Source of the DNA: Primulina eburnea
Lineage: Eukaryota > Streptophyta > Magnoliopsida > Lamiales > Gesneriaceae
Assembly: GCF_022965805.1 (NCBI RefSeq)
Contig: NC_133102.1
Coordinates: forward strand, 4,968,885-5,032,884
DNA: 64,000 bases
Reading direction: 5' to 3'
Position 1 is the stretch's first letter; each line of letters opens with the position of its first letter. The notes beneath the pieces are model-generated. The model was given only the letters and a program-made list of their open reading frames with translations. It made no database searches and was not told the DNA's origin. Below, piece after piece: positions 26,438 through 39,899 of this stretch. The position numbers and the translations under genes were made by a program.

Positions 26438-26766
26438 CAACAACCTGAATGGCGTCAAGGTATCAGCGTTAACTCCTTTGCTTAGGAATGACCTGGAAAT
26501 GATGTACAAGTCCAAGAATTCTTATTTTAATTTTACTTATATATGCTCGTGATATTAGAGTAGTAGCTTTGTCTAAATGAAACCAATGGATTTGCCATTG
26601 ATGTCTCATTTCTTCGCTAGCAGAGAAGAATATTACACGGATTTACGAACTAAACAGTAAAGATGTTAAAGAATTATTGTCTATGCGAACAATGAATTGA
26701 TAATGTATTCAAGTTTCTTATTTCAGTCATGGGTGTGATAGTTTGTATAATTTCATGCATTCTCAC

Positions 26767-27348
26767 TAGGAATTAAAACGAACCAAGCCGAACACTACCG
26801 AACTATAGTGTTCGGCTCGTTTAGGATATCGAGATTGGATCGAGCTCGATTCGAACTTTTATTATTAGGCTCGAGCTCGGCTCGTTTGAAAGTTACTAAG
26901 TTCGCGAATTGCTCGAGCTCGGTTAATTAATCATTTGTTTATCATGTTTAATTATTTTGGCTCGAGCTCGGCTCGTTAAGTAAACTCTTTTTAAGTTCAG
27001 TAAACAAACTCATTTTTTAGCTCGTTAAACAAGTTCGTTTTAGAACTTGTCGAGCATTTTCACCAAAAGGTCAACTAAGATTTGAAGAATGAAGGGTCTC
27101 ATTTATAGCATTTCAATCTATTACATTTTACTAAAATAGTAATGTTGGACAAAAACTTATGGTCCAACAAGTTAGCCCAAAAGATTAGCCGAGCTCGAGC
27201 TCACGAACAGACTCGCAAGCTTACGAGCCGAACGAACATCCTGAAGCTCGAGCTCGATTCGATAAGCTTAACGAACGATATCGAACGAGCTTTTTACCGA
27301 GTCGGGCTCCGAGTAACTCACGAGTGACTTAGTTCGTTAACATCCCTA
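26767..27348. mobile_element. GAGCTCG-rich non-autonomous element, hAT-like ends
   Basis: The left end TAGGAATTAAAACGAACCAAG and the right end, read in reverse complement, TAGGGATGTTAACGAACTAAG, form an imperfect terminal inverted repeat. The interior is dominated by CTCGAGCTCGGCTCG-type motifs in both orientations. Similar elements are common in dicot genomes. The adjacent 8-mers (ATTCTCAC and ATTCAATG) match only partly, so the target duplication is unproven. Confidence 0.55.
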
Positions 27349-27860
27349 ATTCAATGTTATCACCATTAAACTAAAGTCGTAAAAAGTCAAGTTGTGACAA
27401 TATTTATGTTAGATTTATTTTAAAGGATTGTTATAAAATTATTATGTTAGATTCATTCTTATTTATAAACGGTATCTAATCTCGTGTTTTACGTGCTTGA
27501 ATAAATTTATATCATAACTTTAAAACAATTTGCATAATTTTGGAATTTGTATCAACATTACTACATGCACTGTGATTCAATTACAAAAAAATTATTGTGT
27601 ATTATTAAATAGCGAAATATTGATTATTTATTTATTTATTGAGAACAACTATTACAATTACTTGTGATGAGGATGAGTTGAAGACTATTTTTTTATAAGA
27701 AAAGCACATTTTTTTAAAATAAAAATAGGTTAATTACGTCGATCACCCTTGTAGTTTATGACTATTACAAGAAAATCCAAATGAATTTGGAAATAACAAC
27801 TACTTCCGTGACATTTTTACTTATTTTACAAATTGTGTTAAATAAGATTTAACAAAAAAT

Positions 27861-27968
27861 ATTTTATGAATCAAAGATTTCTATATAACAGTTTATATTT
27901 ATATTAGATTAGATATTTTATGAATCAAAGATTTCTATAAAATAGTTTATATTTATATTAGATTAGAT
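27861..27968. repeat. 54-base tandem duplication
   Basis: Two adjacent copies (27861-27914 and 27915-27968) start ATTTTATGAATCAAAGATTT and end ATTAGATTAGAT. They differ at only a few bases, which indicates a recent duplication in non-coding DNA. Confidence 0.9.
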
Positions 27969-28541
27969 AGGAACCCCATTTTATCAAAAATTAAAAACCC
28001 ATAATAATAATAAAGTAATTTTTTAAAAAGATTATATACAATATCGTGTATAAGACTAATTCGCTGTGGGTCAATATAACAAGGGAGTATCTCTCTTTTC
28101 TCCAGTTTTTGAGTAGCATGGGAATCTCACACCGTAATGCAACCAACAAAAACAAATAGAACGACGTCTTCTTAAGCCGAAAAAGTGGTAATTTCTCGAA
28201 AAAGGTTTAAACTTTGCTTACCAATTTAAAAGTGAAGCTGCTACTTGCCAAAAAAGATGTAGTTTTAGAACCATCGATGTTTATACCAAAGAAAAAGATC
28301 TCAAATTTAAGTGAAATCCACCAGCAAATATGTTTATACCTTCCCCATCATCATGTATTATACAAGATAAACTAGACCAAGGAATTACAACTCAGGCATT
28401 CAGAGATGCTCACTTATTTAGATACTAATTTTCCAAAGACACACAACATTGCCACAAAATCCAAGGTTGTAAGACTATACGAAGGGCATCATCCCATTTT
28501 CCAAGAATCTGGGTGATGCTGTGAACACCTTCATATTCAAC

Positions 28542-31500
28542 TCAAATCAAGTTGCCCAAGCATACATACTTTATCTGCATCAGAAGATATGTGCCTGAAT
28601 CAGTTGCTCGTACTCGAGTTAAATAATTGATAATTCGCTTCTTTGACAGTCAAGCTTTTGGAATGAGGGAAATTAACAAACAAAATTAAGTCAAGACAAC
28701 CACAAACACTAAAATGAAAGATTCGACGTGAGAAGTGCTACATTCAACGCTCCTCCAATGGATCATACAGGCAAAACAACTTCTGTCAAATAAACATCCA
28801 CTACTCTATGTAGGATATTTTTTTAATGGAGTTAACACTCTACACGTCTCAAGCACCAGACCAGTCCGAGCAAGACTGTGTACAATGAGCTCTAGCAATT
28901 ACTCTTTACCCTCTCGCTTTATGAATTTTTTTATATCTCGAACTGTTATTGGAATCTATTGTAACTTTTCCTCAACCAATCCAAACACTGCTCACAAACC
29001 GATGTGGGACAGTGGGTAGTACAAAGAATCTGCTACAAGGGTTCTCAAGCATTCACGTGCAACCCAGATCCAAATATCTTGTTGGATTTGGGCCTTTGCT
29101 TATGATAAATTTGAAGATCAGAATTTATGACCAACTTGGAAAAGAATTTGATGGAAATAAAAACAAAAACGATTGTAAACATGAAAAGAGAAAAATTGAA
29201 AAAGAAAATCATATCGAGAAATTCAGACCATAGAATATCGCATTCATTCTTTCTGGTGTATAAAGATAGACATCCTGAATATAAATACCTCAAGATATTC
29301 CTCCATCCCGTATTTTGATCCTTCGCGGCCAAGACCTGATTGTTTCATGCCTCCATGTGGAGTCACCTATATGAATGGAAGATATTGAATAAGCATGAAC
29401 TTCAATTTCTCATCGCTATCTCATCGAGATGCAGAAATTCACCTCAGTTGAGACCAGTCCTTCATTAACTCCAACAATTCCATATTCAAGAGCTTCAGCA
29501 ACACGCCAAGAACGTTGAACACTTCTCGTAAAGATATAAGAAGCCAAACCTACAAACAAATTGTTAATGTAACATAGTCACAAAAGATATGATGTCTTCT
29601 TTAGTTGAACTCAGCAATCAGAATATTTGAGAATTAATAACTTCAATTCTTAAGATGTGGATGGCTTCTTCTTCGGTCTCAATAAGAAAAGTCATCCATG
29701 ACTCATACCAGCAGTGGTGTCATTAGCAATATGGATGGCTTCCTCTTCGGTCTTAAACTTGAGAAGAGGTGCAACAGGTCCAAATACTTCCTCACTAGAT
29801 TATCCACAAAATAAAATCAGCCACAAAAAATTTACCATAAACGACTGGAAAAAAAGCTGCCTCAAGAATATAAAAAGCTCTATGACGATCTTAAGTTCAG
29901 AACTCATGTCAAAGAAAGAAAGACAATCCTGATACATCTACAACCATAACTTGCAAGTCTACATGGAAGTAAAGCAGTAAAAAACAAATCAAAACTGAGG
30001 GAGCAGTTATGATTCTATTCAGCTAAGGTGTAAATGCCAACTCTATTCAGCTAAGGTGTAAATGCCAACCGATTCAACACCAAACCAATATAGACCAATT
30101 CCATAGCTATTGGCAAGCCAAGGGAATAAAATGCTTTAACTGACATAATATGCCTATGAATTATACCAAATAAACTAACGCAAAATCCAATAATATCTCT
30201 ACATGGACCCAGTATCAAGTATGTTATGGCGATGAGGAAATACAAGAGAGCTGATGTTTCCTCACCCCTTTGATAGTGTTCTTGTTCCTAATTAAATCAA
30301 CTCCCCCAAGAAAGCAAACAAAGACTCCACTTCCAAAGATCCAAGAGACAGACTCATCACAACTTTCAAGTAATATAACATATACAATAAATATGAGCTC
30401 ATAGGACCAGACCTTTCCAAACATCAACAAAGGTAACTGCAATCTAGGCAACTGAGGCACACAGTAGAATAGTATTGGTCAGGAAGCATGATACTGAAAA
30501 CCCCAGAATATTAACCACAGAAGACATGGGTTATATGTTCTGAGGTAGACTCTGTTGTTCTTTAGTCTCCATCAGTGTATGTGCTAGCCATTCCACAATA
30601 AAAGAAGTGACAATTTTTAACAAGACATTAATACAGTCATACAGGACAAGACTAGCAAATATGCCTCAACTGTACATTAGACAAAGTTCAAATTAGGGTT
30701 TTTTGGAGTTACCTGGATATACGCATCTCAGATTTGACATCGGCTATAACAGTAGGCTCATAAAAGGTCATTCCAAGGCTGTGTCTGTTGCCACCAGCGA
30801 GGATTTTGGCTCCCTTAAAAAAAGGTGAATACATAAGGGCAAGAGTAAGGTAAATAAGTCCTCTTGCATTTTGTGCCTAGAAACCTCAAGTTCTTATAGC
30901 ATGGACGCATAAATCAAAATTTTCATGATATAATCTACAAAAAATGCCACAAAATATATACCCAAGCAATGGCTTGAATGAAAAAAGGGCCATGCACGAG
31001 ATATGGAGCAAACAAGAAACATTCTACTTCGTCAGTCCACAGATTGTACTTTAGGGGACGACTGTGGCACCAGATGTCCCCAAAAGATGAATAATGATAT
31101 AAGCAATGACACCAAAACAAAACAATACCTGGCTCTATTTCCTGATTCTAACAGCACAATTTATTTAATATCATGAACATCATTAGTTTCTATAAATTAC
31201 TAGAGAGAAAAAGTAAAAAGAAATTCCCATATGAACACTGGTTCTAATCACTGTGCTGTAAATTAGGTATCAGACAAACCTTTGAGACAGCATCTTGCAC
31301 CAGTGTTTCGACCTGTAAGGCAATCCTGAGAGGGGTCAAACGGGCTAGACACAACTACAAGTATCATATTTGTACAATTGAAATTGTAAACTGCAAAATA
31401 AACTTGACCTTTTGTACTGCAGCGTCATTTATCAGAGGGCCCTGCAATAAGCGTCCACAGCAAACTTTTCAAGTTAGATTAGTTAATACAACCCATAAAC

Positions 31501-34500
31501 CTAGATGGATAATTTTATGTGATGTAGTAAACACCAAATGTGAAAGGGTATTTTTTTAATAGATATAGAAAGTAGAAATTGAGCTAGAATGAAAAAACAT
31601 AAACAGTTCATGTGTAATGACCTTAATCCTCATTTTGAATGAAATATTAGTTAAGAGATGATTAAAAGGTTTCTAATTAAGCATTATTAAGGAATTGATG
31701 ATTCGGGATCAACCTGTTGGGATCACCGAATTTAAAATATACAACCCAATCTACTTCAGATTACATTATCTTGAGAAATCCAACTAGACAAATGAGATTC
31801 TGACACGTGACAGATAAGATTGATTCGAATTTTCTAAACTAGTTCGGATGCAGCATATAAATGGATGCTGATTTCTTTTGTTTCCTACACCGCTTCCTTC
31901 AGCTACTCTCTCTCGAGTTCTAGTCATATACCTTAAGTTTTCTAGCCAGTTTCTAGGGCATTATGATGTCGGAAAGTTTCGGAGCTAGTGTCTACTCGTG
32001 GAGGGGTTGGTGAACTGAGATCGAGACATCATCAGCGGGCAGACGATGGACGCATGTATAATCCTGAAGCCTTAAATAATTATTTAAGGATCATTAGGGA
32101 GAAATTTGTAGCATGTTTGGTAATTTAGTATCTGGTTTGTTAGTGATTTCATTATGTTGGTATTATCTAAATTCAAACGAGTAAGCGATCTGTCATATTG
32201 TTTTAGTAAGGGACGTGATGTACTGACTAAATATCCAAGCATAGTATACACACTTATATGTTGCATATTTTATCTGTTGTATGATACATATTTTATTGTT
32301 TTGGCATATTATGTATGATATATCATGTTGAAACTGATATCTTTTGAGATATATCTCGTTTGTTGGGACCGCTAAGCCCTATTCTGTATTGTGGACGATG
32401 GGACATCAAGAGCTACAGTGTTCGACGGAACCCGCGAGCTCTGATGACCTGGACATTGTAGGTCCACGTCTTGATGACGAGTGTGGGAGCTAAAACATGC
32501 CCAGGACAGATCAGAGACTACACCTCAGTCGCCTCTAGACTGAGCATGAGATTCTTTATCTGATCCTTGAGATGTGAGCATGTTACATTTCACATGCATC
32601 ATATCAGTTTGTATACTAGTACATTCTCGTATTGGACGATTGTCGCTCACGTTTTTGTTTTCATCTTGGGCACCCCATTCCACAGGGGAAGGTCTTAGGT
32701 TGGACAGTTCGGACGGCCAGGGCAGCGGCTAGAGCAATTAGGTGTTCGGTGGCGATCCAGTGGAGGCTTTATTTGCTTTATCGTATTCTCGTTCAGAATT
32801 ATGTTTTCAATATGATTGTATTAATGTTTAAGACTGTTGTTATAGTTCTGTTTTCGTTTGGGATTGTAAGATGATTAAGTTATTTAGTTTCCGCTGTTTA
32901 ATTGTTGTTATTAAGTTTTAATTTTGCATGCTTATTAGTCTATTTATTAGTGGCTCAGGTAAGGACACTACATCATGTTTGCAGTACATGTCCGCGAGTG
33001 AAAGCCCAATGCACTCTAGGCCAAACACACGTAGATATTTCTTTTTAAAATTTAAAAATCGGGAAAAGTAATAAATCATCCCAAACCTTGTTCTAACCCT
33101 CCTGGGAAACGAATTATCTGGTTTTAGCACAAGCACAAAGCCTTGGGACTTGGTTATTTGTTCACAGGTACTTATGCTCTCCTTTTTCGAGTATTAGAAG
33201 TTAGGGAACAAGTAGTAAATTATGGTAACATTGGTAATGGAGAGAATTACAGCAAGTAGGAACTATGTCTTTTCAGTTATGTTGTTTAGAGGGCATGCAA
33301 CTAGCATCAGCAATTTTCTTGGACTTTATTCTATTTATTTATATACTTGCATGGTTATTTATTAACTGTAAACTAAAAATATTTTCTAAGAATTAATGTT
33401 TTCACTTTTTGGTATTTTTCAAAATGGAGTTCTGTTACTTCAAGTAATGACATATTTTGGTGAAACAAATATTCTCTTTTAAGCAACTCAATTTAATTAT
33501 TTTCGCTTTTGTTATTCATAGATATTAGGAACAAGGCCCTCCAAGCATCACAAAAGGAACAAGCTGAGCCATGAGGGCCAAAAGGTAGGAAAGTTGCGTA
33601 ATATAGAGTGTCATGCCTCTTGAAGAGATAACTTAAACCAGAAAATGATCAGAGTAGTAAGATTTCAATTAATTTGTCAACTGAGGTTATTACCAGCACA
33701 ACACCTTCTTCAAATCCATTCCCCACTTTCAAACTCTTGACCGCATTGGAAAAGGCATCTGCAAATTTGTCATAAATCCCTGAAAAAAAGATCATTAGAT
33801 CAAACATGTTAATAATTCATTGTTGAGCAAAGTAATACTTGAAAATTAACGAATTTTAAAGATAAAACTGCCCCCTTTAGGCAATTTATAGCCTACATTT
33901 TTTGGCATTTGCACTACCATCCACATCAAAGCAAAATACTAGCCCCGGGAAGGAAAAGATTAAATAAACAAAACAGAGAGGGAGAACATTTTTTACATAT
34001 TTCCATGGACATTTACCGTACAATACTCATTCAGTATTTAGTTTTCAATCATTTTCATGAAATTTAAAATTAAGCGTATGGAATCAGACTAACAACTAAT
34101 GTTGTGTTTGGCTGATACTTGATAGGATTAGGCCATGATAGATGGTTAAACATTTTTCATCCAACTTCCTAATCTCAGGCCTGGTGCTAAGTTTTTGGGT
34201 GATAAGCATCACAACTGGAACGTGTGATAAATCCACCTCTTTAACCAAAGTATCTAAGGGAATCATAACCTATAAAAAAACCTACATTATGTGTAGATAT
34301 TTATCAGCACCACAAAGCGAAAAAGGTTAGAACGAAAAGACCATATTCGAACACATAATGAGCAAAACAGCAAAGAGGGCACACAAATGGTTTCCAATTT
34401 TCTGAGGTAGTGTTTGGATTGATCGGTTTCAAATCCATAGATTTAAAATATTCAAATATATTTTTGTAGTTCAAAGAAAGAAGAGCATGACTTCAAATCC

Positions 34501-37500
34501 ACATATTTCATGTTTATATAATGTTCCATGTTAGTTATTAGGATTTCATCTATTGTTTTATTGTTAACAATAAAAATGTAATCGCAATTCATAGATTTCA
34601 AATCCATCCATCCAAATGCAACTTGAGTGATTGCTCTTGAACAAGATTCTTGTATACAGGAAAGCCAACTCTAATTCTCCGATAACCTACCTCTTTGCCT
34701 CAAATCCTTTCTTTCTTGATTTCAAGTATATCATTCATGCTCAAAAATGAAAATCAGACGGATATCATGACAGCAATCTCATCCTGTCAAGTATGAAATT
34801 AAGAAGATTGTGGTCTAGTTTTCTGGTTTAGTCAAAATACCTTCTTGCACAAGAACTCTATTTGCACAAATACACGTTTGTCCAGTGTTACGGAATTTTG
34901 CTGCAAGCTGCAATCGCACAAGCATAATTATGATAGGGGCATTTGAATAGAAATAATACTATAGCTGATAATTCCCTTCAGACTAGTAAAACAACCATCT
35001 GAGAACAGAAGGCAGTCAGTGATTCAAGTTGCTAAAAATCTAAAAGTTCAAACCTGGATAAGTACCAACCATGTCATTTTTGGTTCAACCTTCAGTTGAT
35101 GTCTAAGATACTATTTTTCTACAACATCATTAAAGGAAAAGGAAAGACTCTTTTTAATAAGGATGCACTAATTTTGAAATCCCTCTAGGACAAGCTACTC
35201 AAAATGTGGAAACATTAACTGGTACCATACTTTATCATGTAAATTTCCACAAACAGCTCCCAGTTTAATTAGGTGACCACCATCAATTATGAGACCTTGG
35301 AACATTACAGACTTTTGACAGATTGAGCTCAACACTTTGAAGTTTGATTTATTCCAAAGGCTGTCCATATACCAAAAGGTCACGGCAAGACGAACATCTA
35401 TTGTTCTCAATATCTGTAGCTCTATAAATTTCTCTTATATTAAGTTCTACATAGAATTATGCAGTAAGAAGATGGTAACATAAAGAAGTTATCACGATGC
35501 TATACATTGTAATCCACAGAGGCCTGAATTTCCAGGAAAGGACTAATTAGCAACAAATGAAAGATACCATTTCATCTGTATCCGCATCAGTTACCAAAGA
35601 GAATTGATCCAGAATATGCATCAAACACTTTAATACACTGAGAGAGAACATTCAGATCAAGAGAATAAAAAAATACTGGTGCTCCAACTTACAGTTCCTT
35701 TTACAGCAACGTCAATATCTGCATCATCAAAAACTATGCAAGGAGCATTGCCACCAAGTTCGAGAGAGACCTTAAGACATAAGAATTTGGGATAAGCAGG
35801 TAAGAGCAGATATACATCTAGGAACCAGTGAAAGAGATCGTAGATAACATTTTTACAGTTAAGAGCAGATAACCAACCTTTTTTACAGTCGCAGCTGCTC
35901 CTGCCATCAGTTTTTTTCCAACAGCTGTGGAACCAGTGAAAGAGATCGTTTTAACCTAAATAAGTTAGGAAAAACATTAGTAAACTTGTTTCTTCATGCA
36001 TAACATTTAAATGATCATAAGCCTAAGAAAAATTAAATATGAAGAACCTGGTTACTGGCAAGTAAAGCTTCTCCGATAGCAGGTGCATCTCCCAATACAA
36101 CATTCACAACACCCTAGCTTTCAAAAATCACAATTAGAATGAAAGAATAGGATGCAGAATATAGTGCACAATGATCAGAGTTTTTACCAATTATAGAACA
36201 CAATGCCAGATAAAGACAAGAGGCCGAACAATAAGAGATGCACTTTTAAAAGTTCCAGAATCCAGATAAAACTGAGCTCTGACTTGTGATAAGAAAAACA
36301 GCACGCCAGCAGGTCATGAAAATCAAATGAATGTAATCCTTATTCCTTCCCAATTGTTAAACTCACATGTACCTTATGTGTTTCTCAGCATCTCAAGTAC
36401 CACAAAAACTCGATAAATACATTTAGCAAAAATAAGTATGCAGTTGCAACTTTTGCAATTCTTTCCCTTCATAGATGGTTTGACTACCCAGCCAAGAATA
36501 CTGGCATTTTAGCAATGAAAGGACACTAACTGTGCTCCAAGAGCAATGATGGGTGCCAGCCAGAATAAAATCACTCTCTAATGAACAATTATCCAATGAT
36601 TCCATCAGTTAAAACATCGAAGTCAAATTATTACGTATGGAATTTTCTCAATTTATTGAAGGTTACGGGTATCAACAAGACACGAATTGTTACTCACTCC
36701 ACACCATAACCTCAAATCACGAAAAAACAGAGGTAGTTAGCTCAAAAGTCAAGCGAAAGGCCAAGTGGCTCATTTCATAATCTCAGCACTGAATGTGTGA
36801 TGTGCAGTTTAAATGGCATTGAATAACAGAATTACCGGCGGTATCCCAGCTTGAATAGATAGTTCTGCTGCTGCTAACGCAGTCAGTGGTGTCAGTTCAG
36901 ATGGTTTTATGACAACGGTACATCCACAAGCAAGGGCAGGGGCAACCTAACAACAAAATAAAGTAAATATCCACTCTTGACATGATGCTACCACAATTAT
37001 ATTTTGACAGACAAAAATGCCAGGAAAAATGAACCCCAAATGAAACAGATATCCACCTTCCGAGTAATCATGGCTATAGGAAAATTCCAGGGTGTAATCA
37101 ACCCGACCACCCCTATTGGCTGCAAGAAAAAGTATGTCATCTCATTAGTATGTCTTCTCGATGAGATGAAAAAGACGATTCATAGACTTATCACTTAAGG
37201 TCATGATTTTGGATTTCCTCTTGTTTATCTCACTCCAAAAGGGGGAGAAAGACCTACTAGTGGAAAGGTTTATTATTATATCTCTGACAATAAAAGCAGT
37301 GCATCCAAGTATGATTATATTATTTACAACATTTAAGTATGATAATATTATTTATAAAAAAATAGATCAAATATACAGACCATGTTATTGATATTTGTAT
37401 CCTATAGATAAGCTATTAGAATCTTTTCAGTACTGCAAGGATGATACCCTTTGACATGTATGTGCCCGAATTAAAAGAATGTTAGATACACAAAAGCCAA

Positions 37501-39610
37501 AACAAAAATGTGAGAAGGAACTCAAAATTTCAGGGAAAAATATTCACCTGCTTTAAAATGAAGAATCGACGATCTACTGACGTTGTTGGGATTATGTCTC
37601 CATACACACGTTTAGCCTCCTCGGCATAGAACTCAATAAAATTTGCCGCATAGATAACCTATGAGCAGCAAGAATTTATATGCTTCTCAACTCAAAGGCA
37701 CACAAATAAAGTTTAATTTTTAGAAGAAAGACAGAGAATCAGGTACCTCGCCAATGGCCTCTTTTACCGGTTTCCCTTGCTCTAGGGTCACAATTTGTCC
37801 AAGCTCTTCTTTGTGAGATATTAGTAAATCAAACCATTTTCTTAAACGTTTGCTCCTCTCTGTAGCAGTTAGCTTGCTCCAAGCTGCATCAATTTAAATA
37901 GAATTAACACAGTCCGGACGACAGGGTTGTATTCTCACGATCGTTTTGAGTTACCACAATGCACTAGATCAGACTTATCAAGATCTCATGGAATAAAGAG
38001 TATCCTTAATACGAAGAAATAATGGTACTGTCTCCAATAATAATAACACGATGTCATTAAAGTGCACAAGATTAGTGTTCAGGAACAATTCTACCTGTCA
38101 TTAAGCATAGAAAGATCAACATTCAGAAATCTTAATTGATATTTTTAGGTATTAAATACACCAGCCTGTCCGAATTACAACTACAATATGCTCCGCAAAA
38201 TATTATATAGACGGTAGCTCGTGGCTCTAGATTTCGTACTTTGGATCACACAATCAGGTAACTCTCAAGATCGTGCAACAGCAGGCTCTGTGCACTGTGT
38301 GACTCAGACAATAATTGAGCATTTTACCTCAGACAAGAAACTGGGCTAGTCATTAGATATTGTTGAGAACACATGCCGGATTTAGATATTTTCTGTCATA
38401 ATTGACAACTTATAATGCAAAACAAGAAAAGTCCAGATATGCAGACAAGCATCGATGAATTTTGAAAAGATAATTATCTTTTTCAAGCGCAGAATATTGC
38501 AGCAACCTGAAAACATCAACATTTAGAGGATGGAACAAGGAGAAGATTAGTTACTAATAATCGATTAAAAAAAAATTGTTTCTTCAGGTCAAAGTACGCA
38601 TTTTAAGCTGTCTTCTTGTAAACTTTATTAAAATGAAAAACTTTATAGTAACAAACAAAACAAAACAAAACAAAACAAATCTAAACCACAATGACCAAAG
38701 AAACCAAACAGATGAAAGAAAAAAAAGAAACAGATACTAAGACAACTAAGCCCGGATAAACTCACAGGCAAATGCTTCCTGTGCTGAAGCAATGGCGTCA
38801 TTTGTTTCCCGTCCAGCCATGAATGGAACAGTTGTTATGACCTCACCGGTTGCAGGGTTAAGTACCTGCCAAAAAAGGTATTATTATTCCACATACAACA
38901 AAAAGCAGCTGGCTGTACACATTTGAGAAGTATTTTCCTGTCAATAATTGCCACACAACCAAACCTCAAGTGTTTTCCCATCGTATGCTTCAGTCCATTT
39001 CCCACCAATAAGTCCATGACTTCGGATGAGTCCTGAACCATTCAGCTTAACAGAGATCGCCTTTGTATCGGAACCCATCTGCAACCATCAAAACAATGTC
39101 TTCATGCCACAATTTCCACGAATTTCAAAAATTTTACATTTCAGAACAATTAAGTTGATCTAAAATGGCGGTTTGGAAATGAGATCTCTTCTAACATAGA
39201 ATTTGAGAGTAAGATCGACAGGAACTGACAACCAAATCAGAACCCAAGTAACAGATTCGACGAGGGACAATTGTAGAGAAAGTAAGATTCTTTGTCCCCC
39301 AAATTTTCCACAAAAGCCAGAATTTCTACAACCACCATAAAAACCCAGAAGCAAACTGATCCGAACTCCAATAAACCAAACCCATAAAAACTCAAGAGAA
39401 AAAAAAAAAGTATCCTTACGCTCGCTGGAAAGTGAAACACAAAAACCCACAAAGTTCACTAGAAAGTGGGGAGCGAAAGAGCTAGAATACCTGTCTACAC
39501 AATATACGAGAGGGGTAATATGGCTGCGAAGTAGTAAAGATGCGTGGAGAAATAAAACCGGAGGCAAGGCGCCTACACACTGTGGATACGCAAACGTGAG
39601 TCCAGCTCAT
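28542..39610 (-). CDS. ALDH5F1: Succinate-semialdehyde dehydrogenase, mitochondrial (ALDH5F1)
   Basis: SSADH oxidises succinic semialdehyde to succinate with NAD+, the last step of the GABA shunt, in the mitochondrial matrix. The nineteen exons on the minus strand are 39491-39610, 38965-39078, 38766-38865, 37747-37883, 37548-37658, 37057-37119, 36836-36946, 36048-36113, 35878-35955, 35693-35770, 34841-34907, 33694-33779, 31409-31441, 31280-31312, 30713-30813, 29709-29794, 29443-29549, 29289-29366 and 28542-28574. They total 533 residues, close to the Arabidopsis enzyme (528). Residues 1-40 form an Arg/Ser-rich presequence. Conserved parts are [12 protein letters not shown] (about 200), [11 protein letters not shown] (278), the general-base glutamate in LELGGNAP (Glu304), the catalytic cysteine in [10 protein letters not shown] (Cys338, with Cys340 as possible redox partner), EVFGPVAPL and the C-terminus [20 protein letters not shown] then LEIKYVCLG. 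Nothing essential is missing. Introns hold a solo LTR, a small MITE and two duplicated exon fragments. Confidence 0.96.
29658..29679 (-). repeat. Exon 16 fragment duplicated in the adjacent SSADH intron
   Basis: TGGATGGCTTCTTCTTCGGT at 29658 matches TGGATGGCTTCCTCTTCGGT at 29732 inside exon 16, in 22 bases with one mismatch. It lies 30 bases beyond the exon 16 donor. Confidence 0.8.
30013..30068. repeat. 28-base tandem duplication in an SSADH intron
   Basis: CTATTCAGCTAAGGTGTAAA with its flanks occurs twice in direct succession (30013-30040 and 30041-30068) with one difference at the first base. It lies between exons 15 and 16. Confidence 0.9.
31613..32972 (+). mobile_element. Solo LTR with 5-base target duplication
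   Basis: The 1,360-base block begins TGTAATGACC and ends GGACACTACA, the TG...CA ends and TGTAATGACC/ACTACA style common in plant LTR retrotransposons. It is flanked on both sides by TCATG (31608-31612 and 32973-32977). No internal retroelement coding region is present, which fits a solo LTR left by recombination. It lies in the intron between SSADH exons 12 and 13, antisense to that gene, and is the GC-richest part of that intron. Confidence 0.85.
34408..34625. mobile_element. Small MITE-like element in an SSADH intron
   Basis: The left end (TAGTGTTTGGATTGATCGG then TTTCAAATCC) and the right end (TTTCAAATCCATCCATCCAAATGCAAC, about 217 bases away) form an imperfect inverted repeat. GTTTGGAT ends of this kind are frequent in plant MITEs. 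No clear target duplication was found. Confidence 0.45.
35801..35871 (-). repeat. Mosaic of duplicated fragments next to SSADH exon 9
   Basis: Just beyond the exon 9 donor, GGAACCAGTGAAAGAGATCG plus one base (35821-35841) is an exact copy of exon 9 bases 35929-35949. TAAGAGCAGATA occurs at both 35801 and 35860, and TTTTACAGT at both 35851 and 35881. The pattern looks like templated insertion during break repair. Confidence 0.8.
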
Positions 39611-39862
39611 CAGGTCTGAAAACGTTTCCCCCACGCCGCCCTGTCTACGTCTTAATACCCAGATTAATTGCACCACTTGCGGATTCGAAATGATTGACAA
39701 TTTTTTTTAAAAAGAACACTGGCGGCCTACTCCTGCTTCGCTGTTTCTGTTTCGTGCGAGGGAGGGACACTGGGTTGTATGCCCCACCCCTTGATAGGAG
39801 CCGCTTGTTAGTCCTTGGACCCCAACACATGGCAGGCCTGCGGCTGGTTCAATAGGTATTAG

Positions 39863-39899
39863 TGCACCAGCACCAGCACCAGCACCAGCACCAGCACCA
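39863..39899. repeat. (CACCAG)n hexamer microsatellite upstream of SSADH
   Basis: About six units of CACCAG lie 253-289 bases upstream of the SSADH start codon, in its probable promoter or leader. Confidence 0.9.

Larger units (their letters stand above)
26438..28541. other. Intergenic region between convergent ABCD2 and SSADH genes
   Basis: It holds both 3' untranslated regions, a GAGCTCG-rich element (26767-27348) and a 54-base tandem duplication (27861-27968). I see no gene. Confidence 0.7.
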
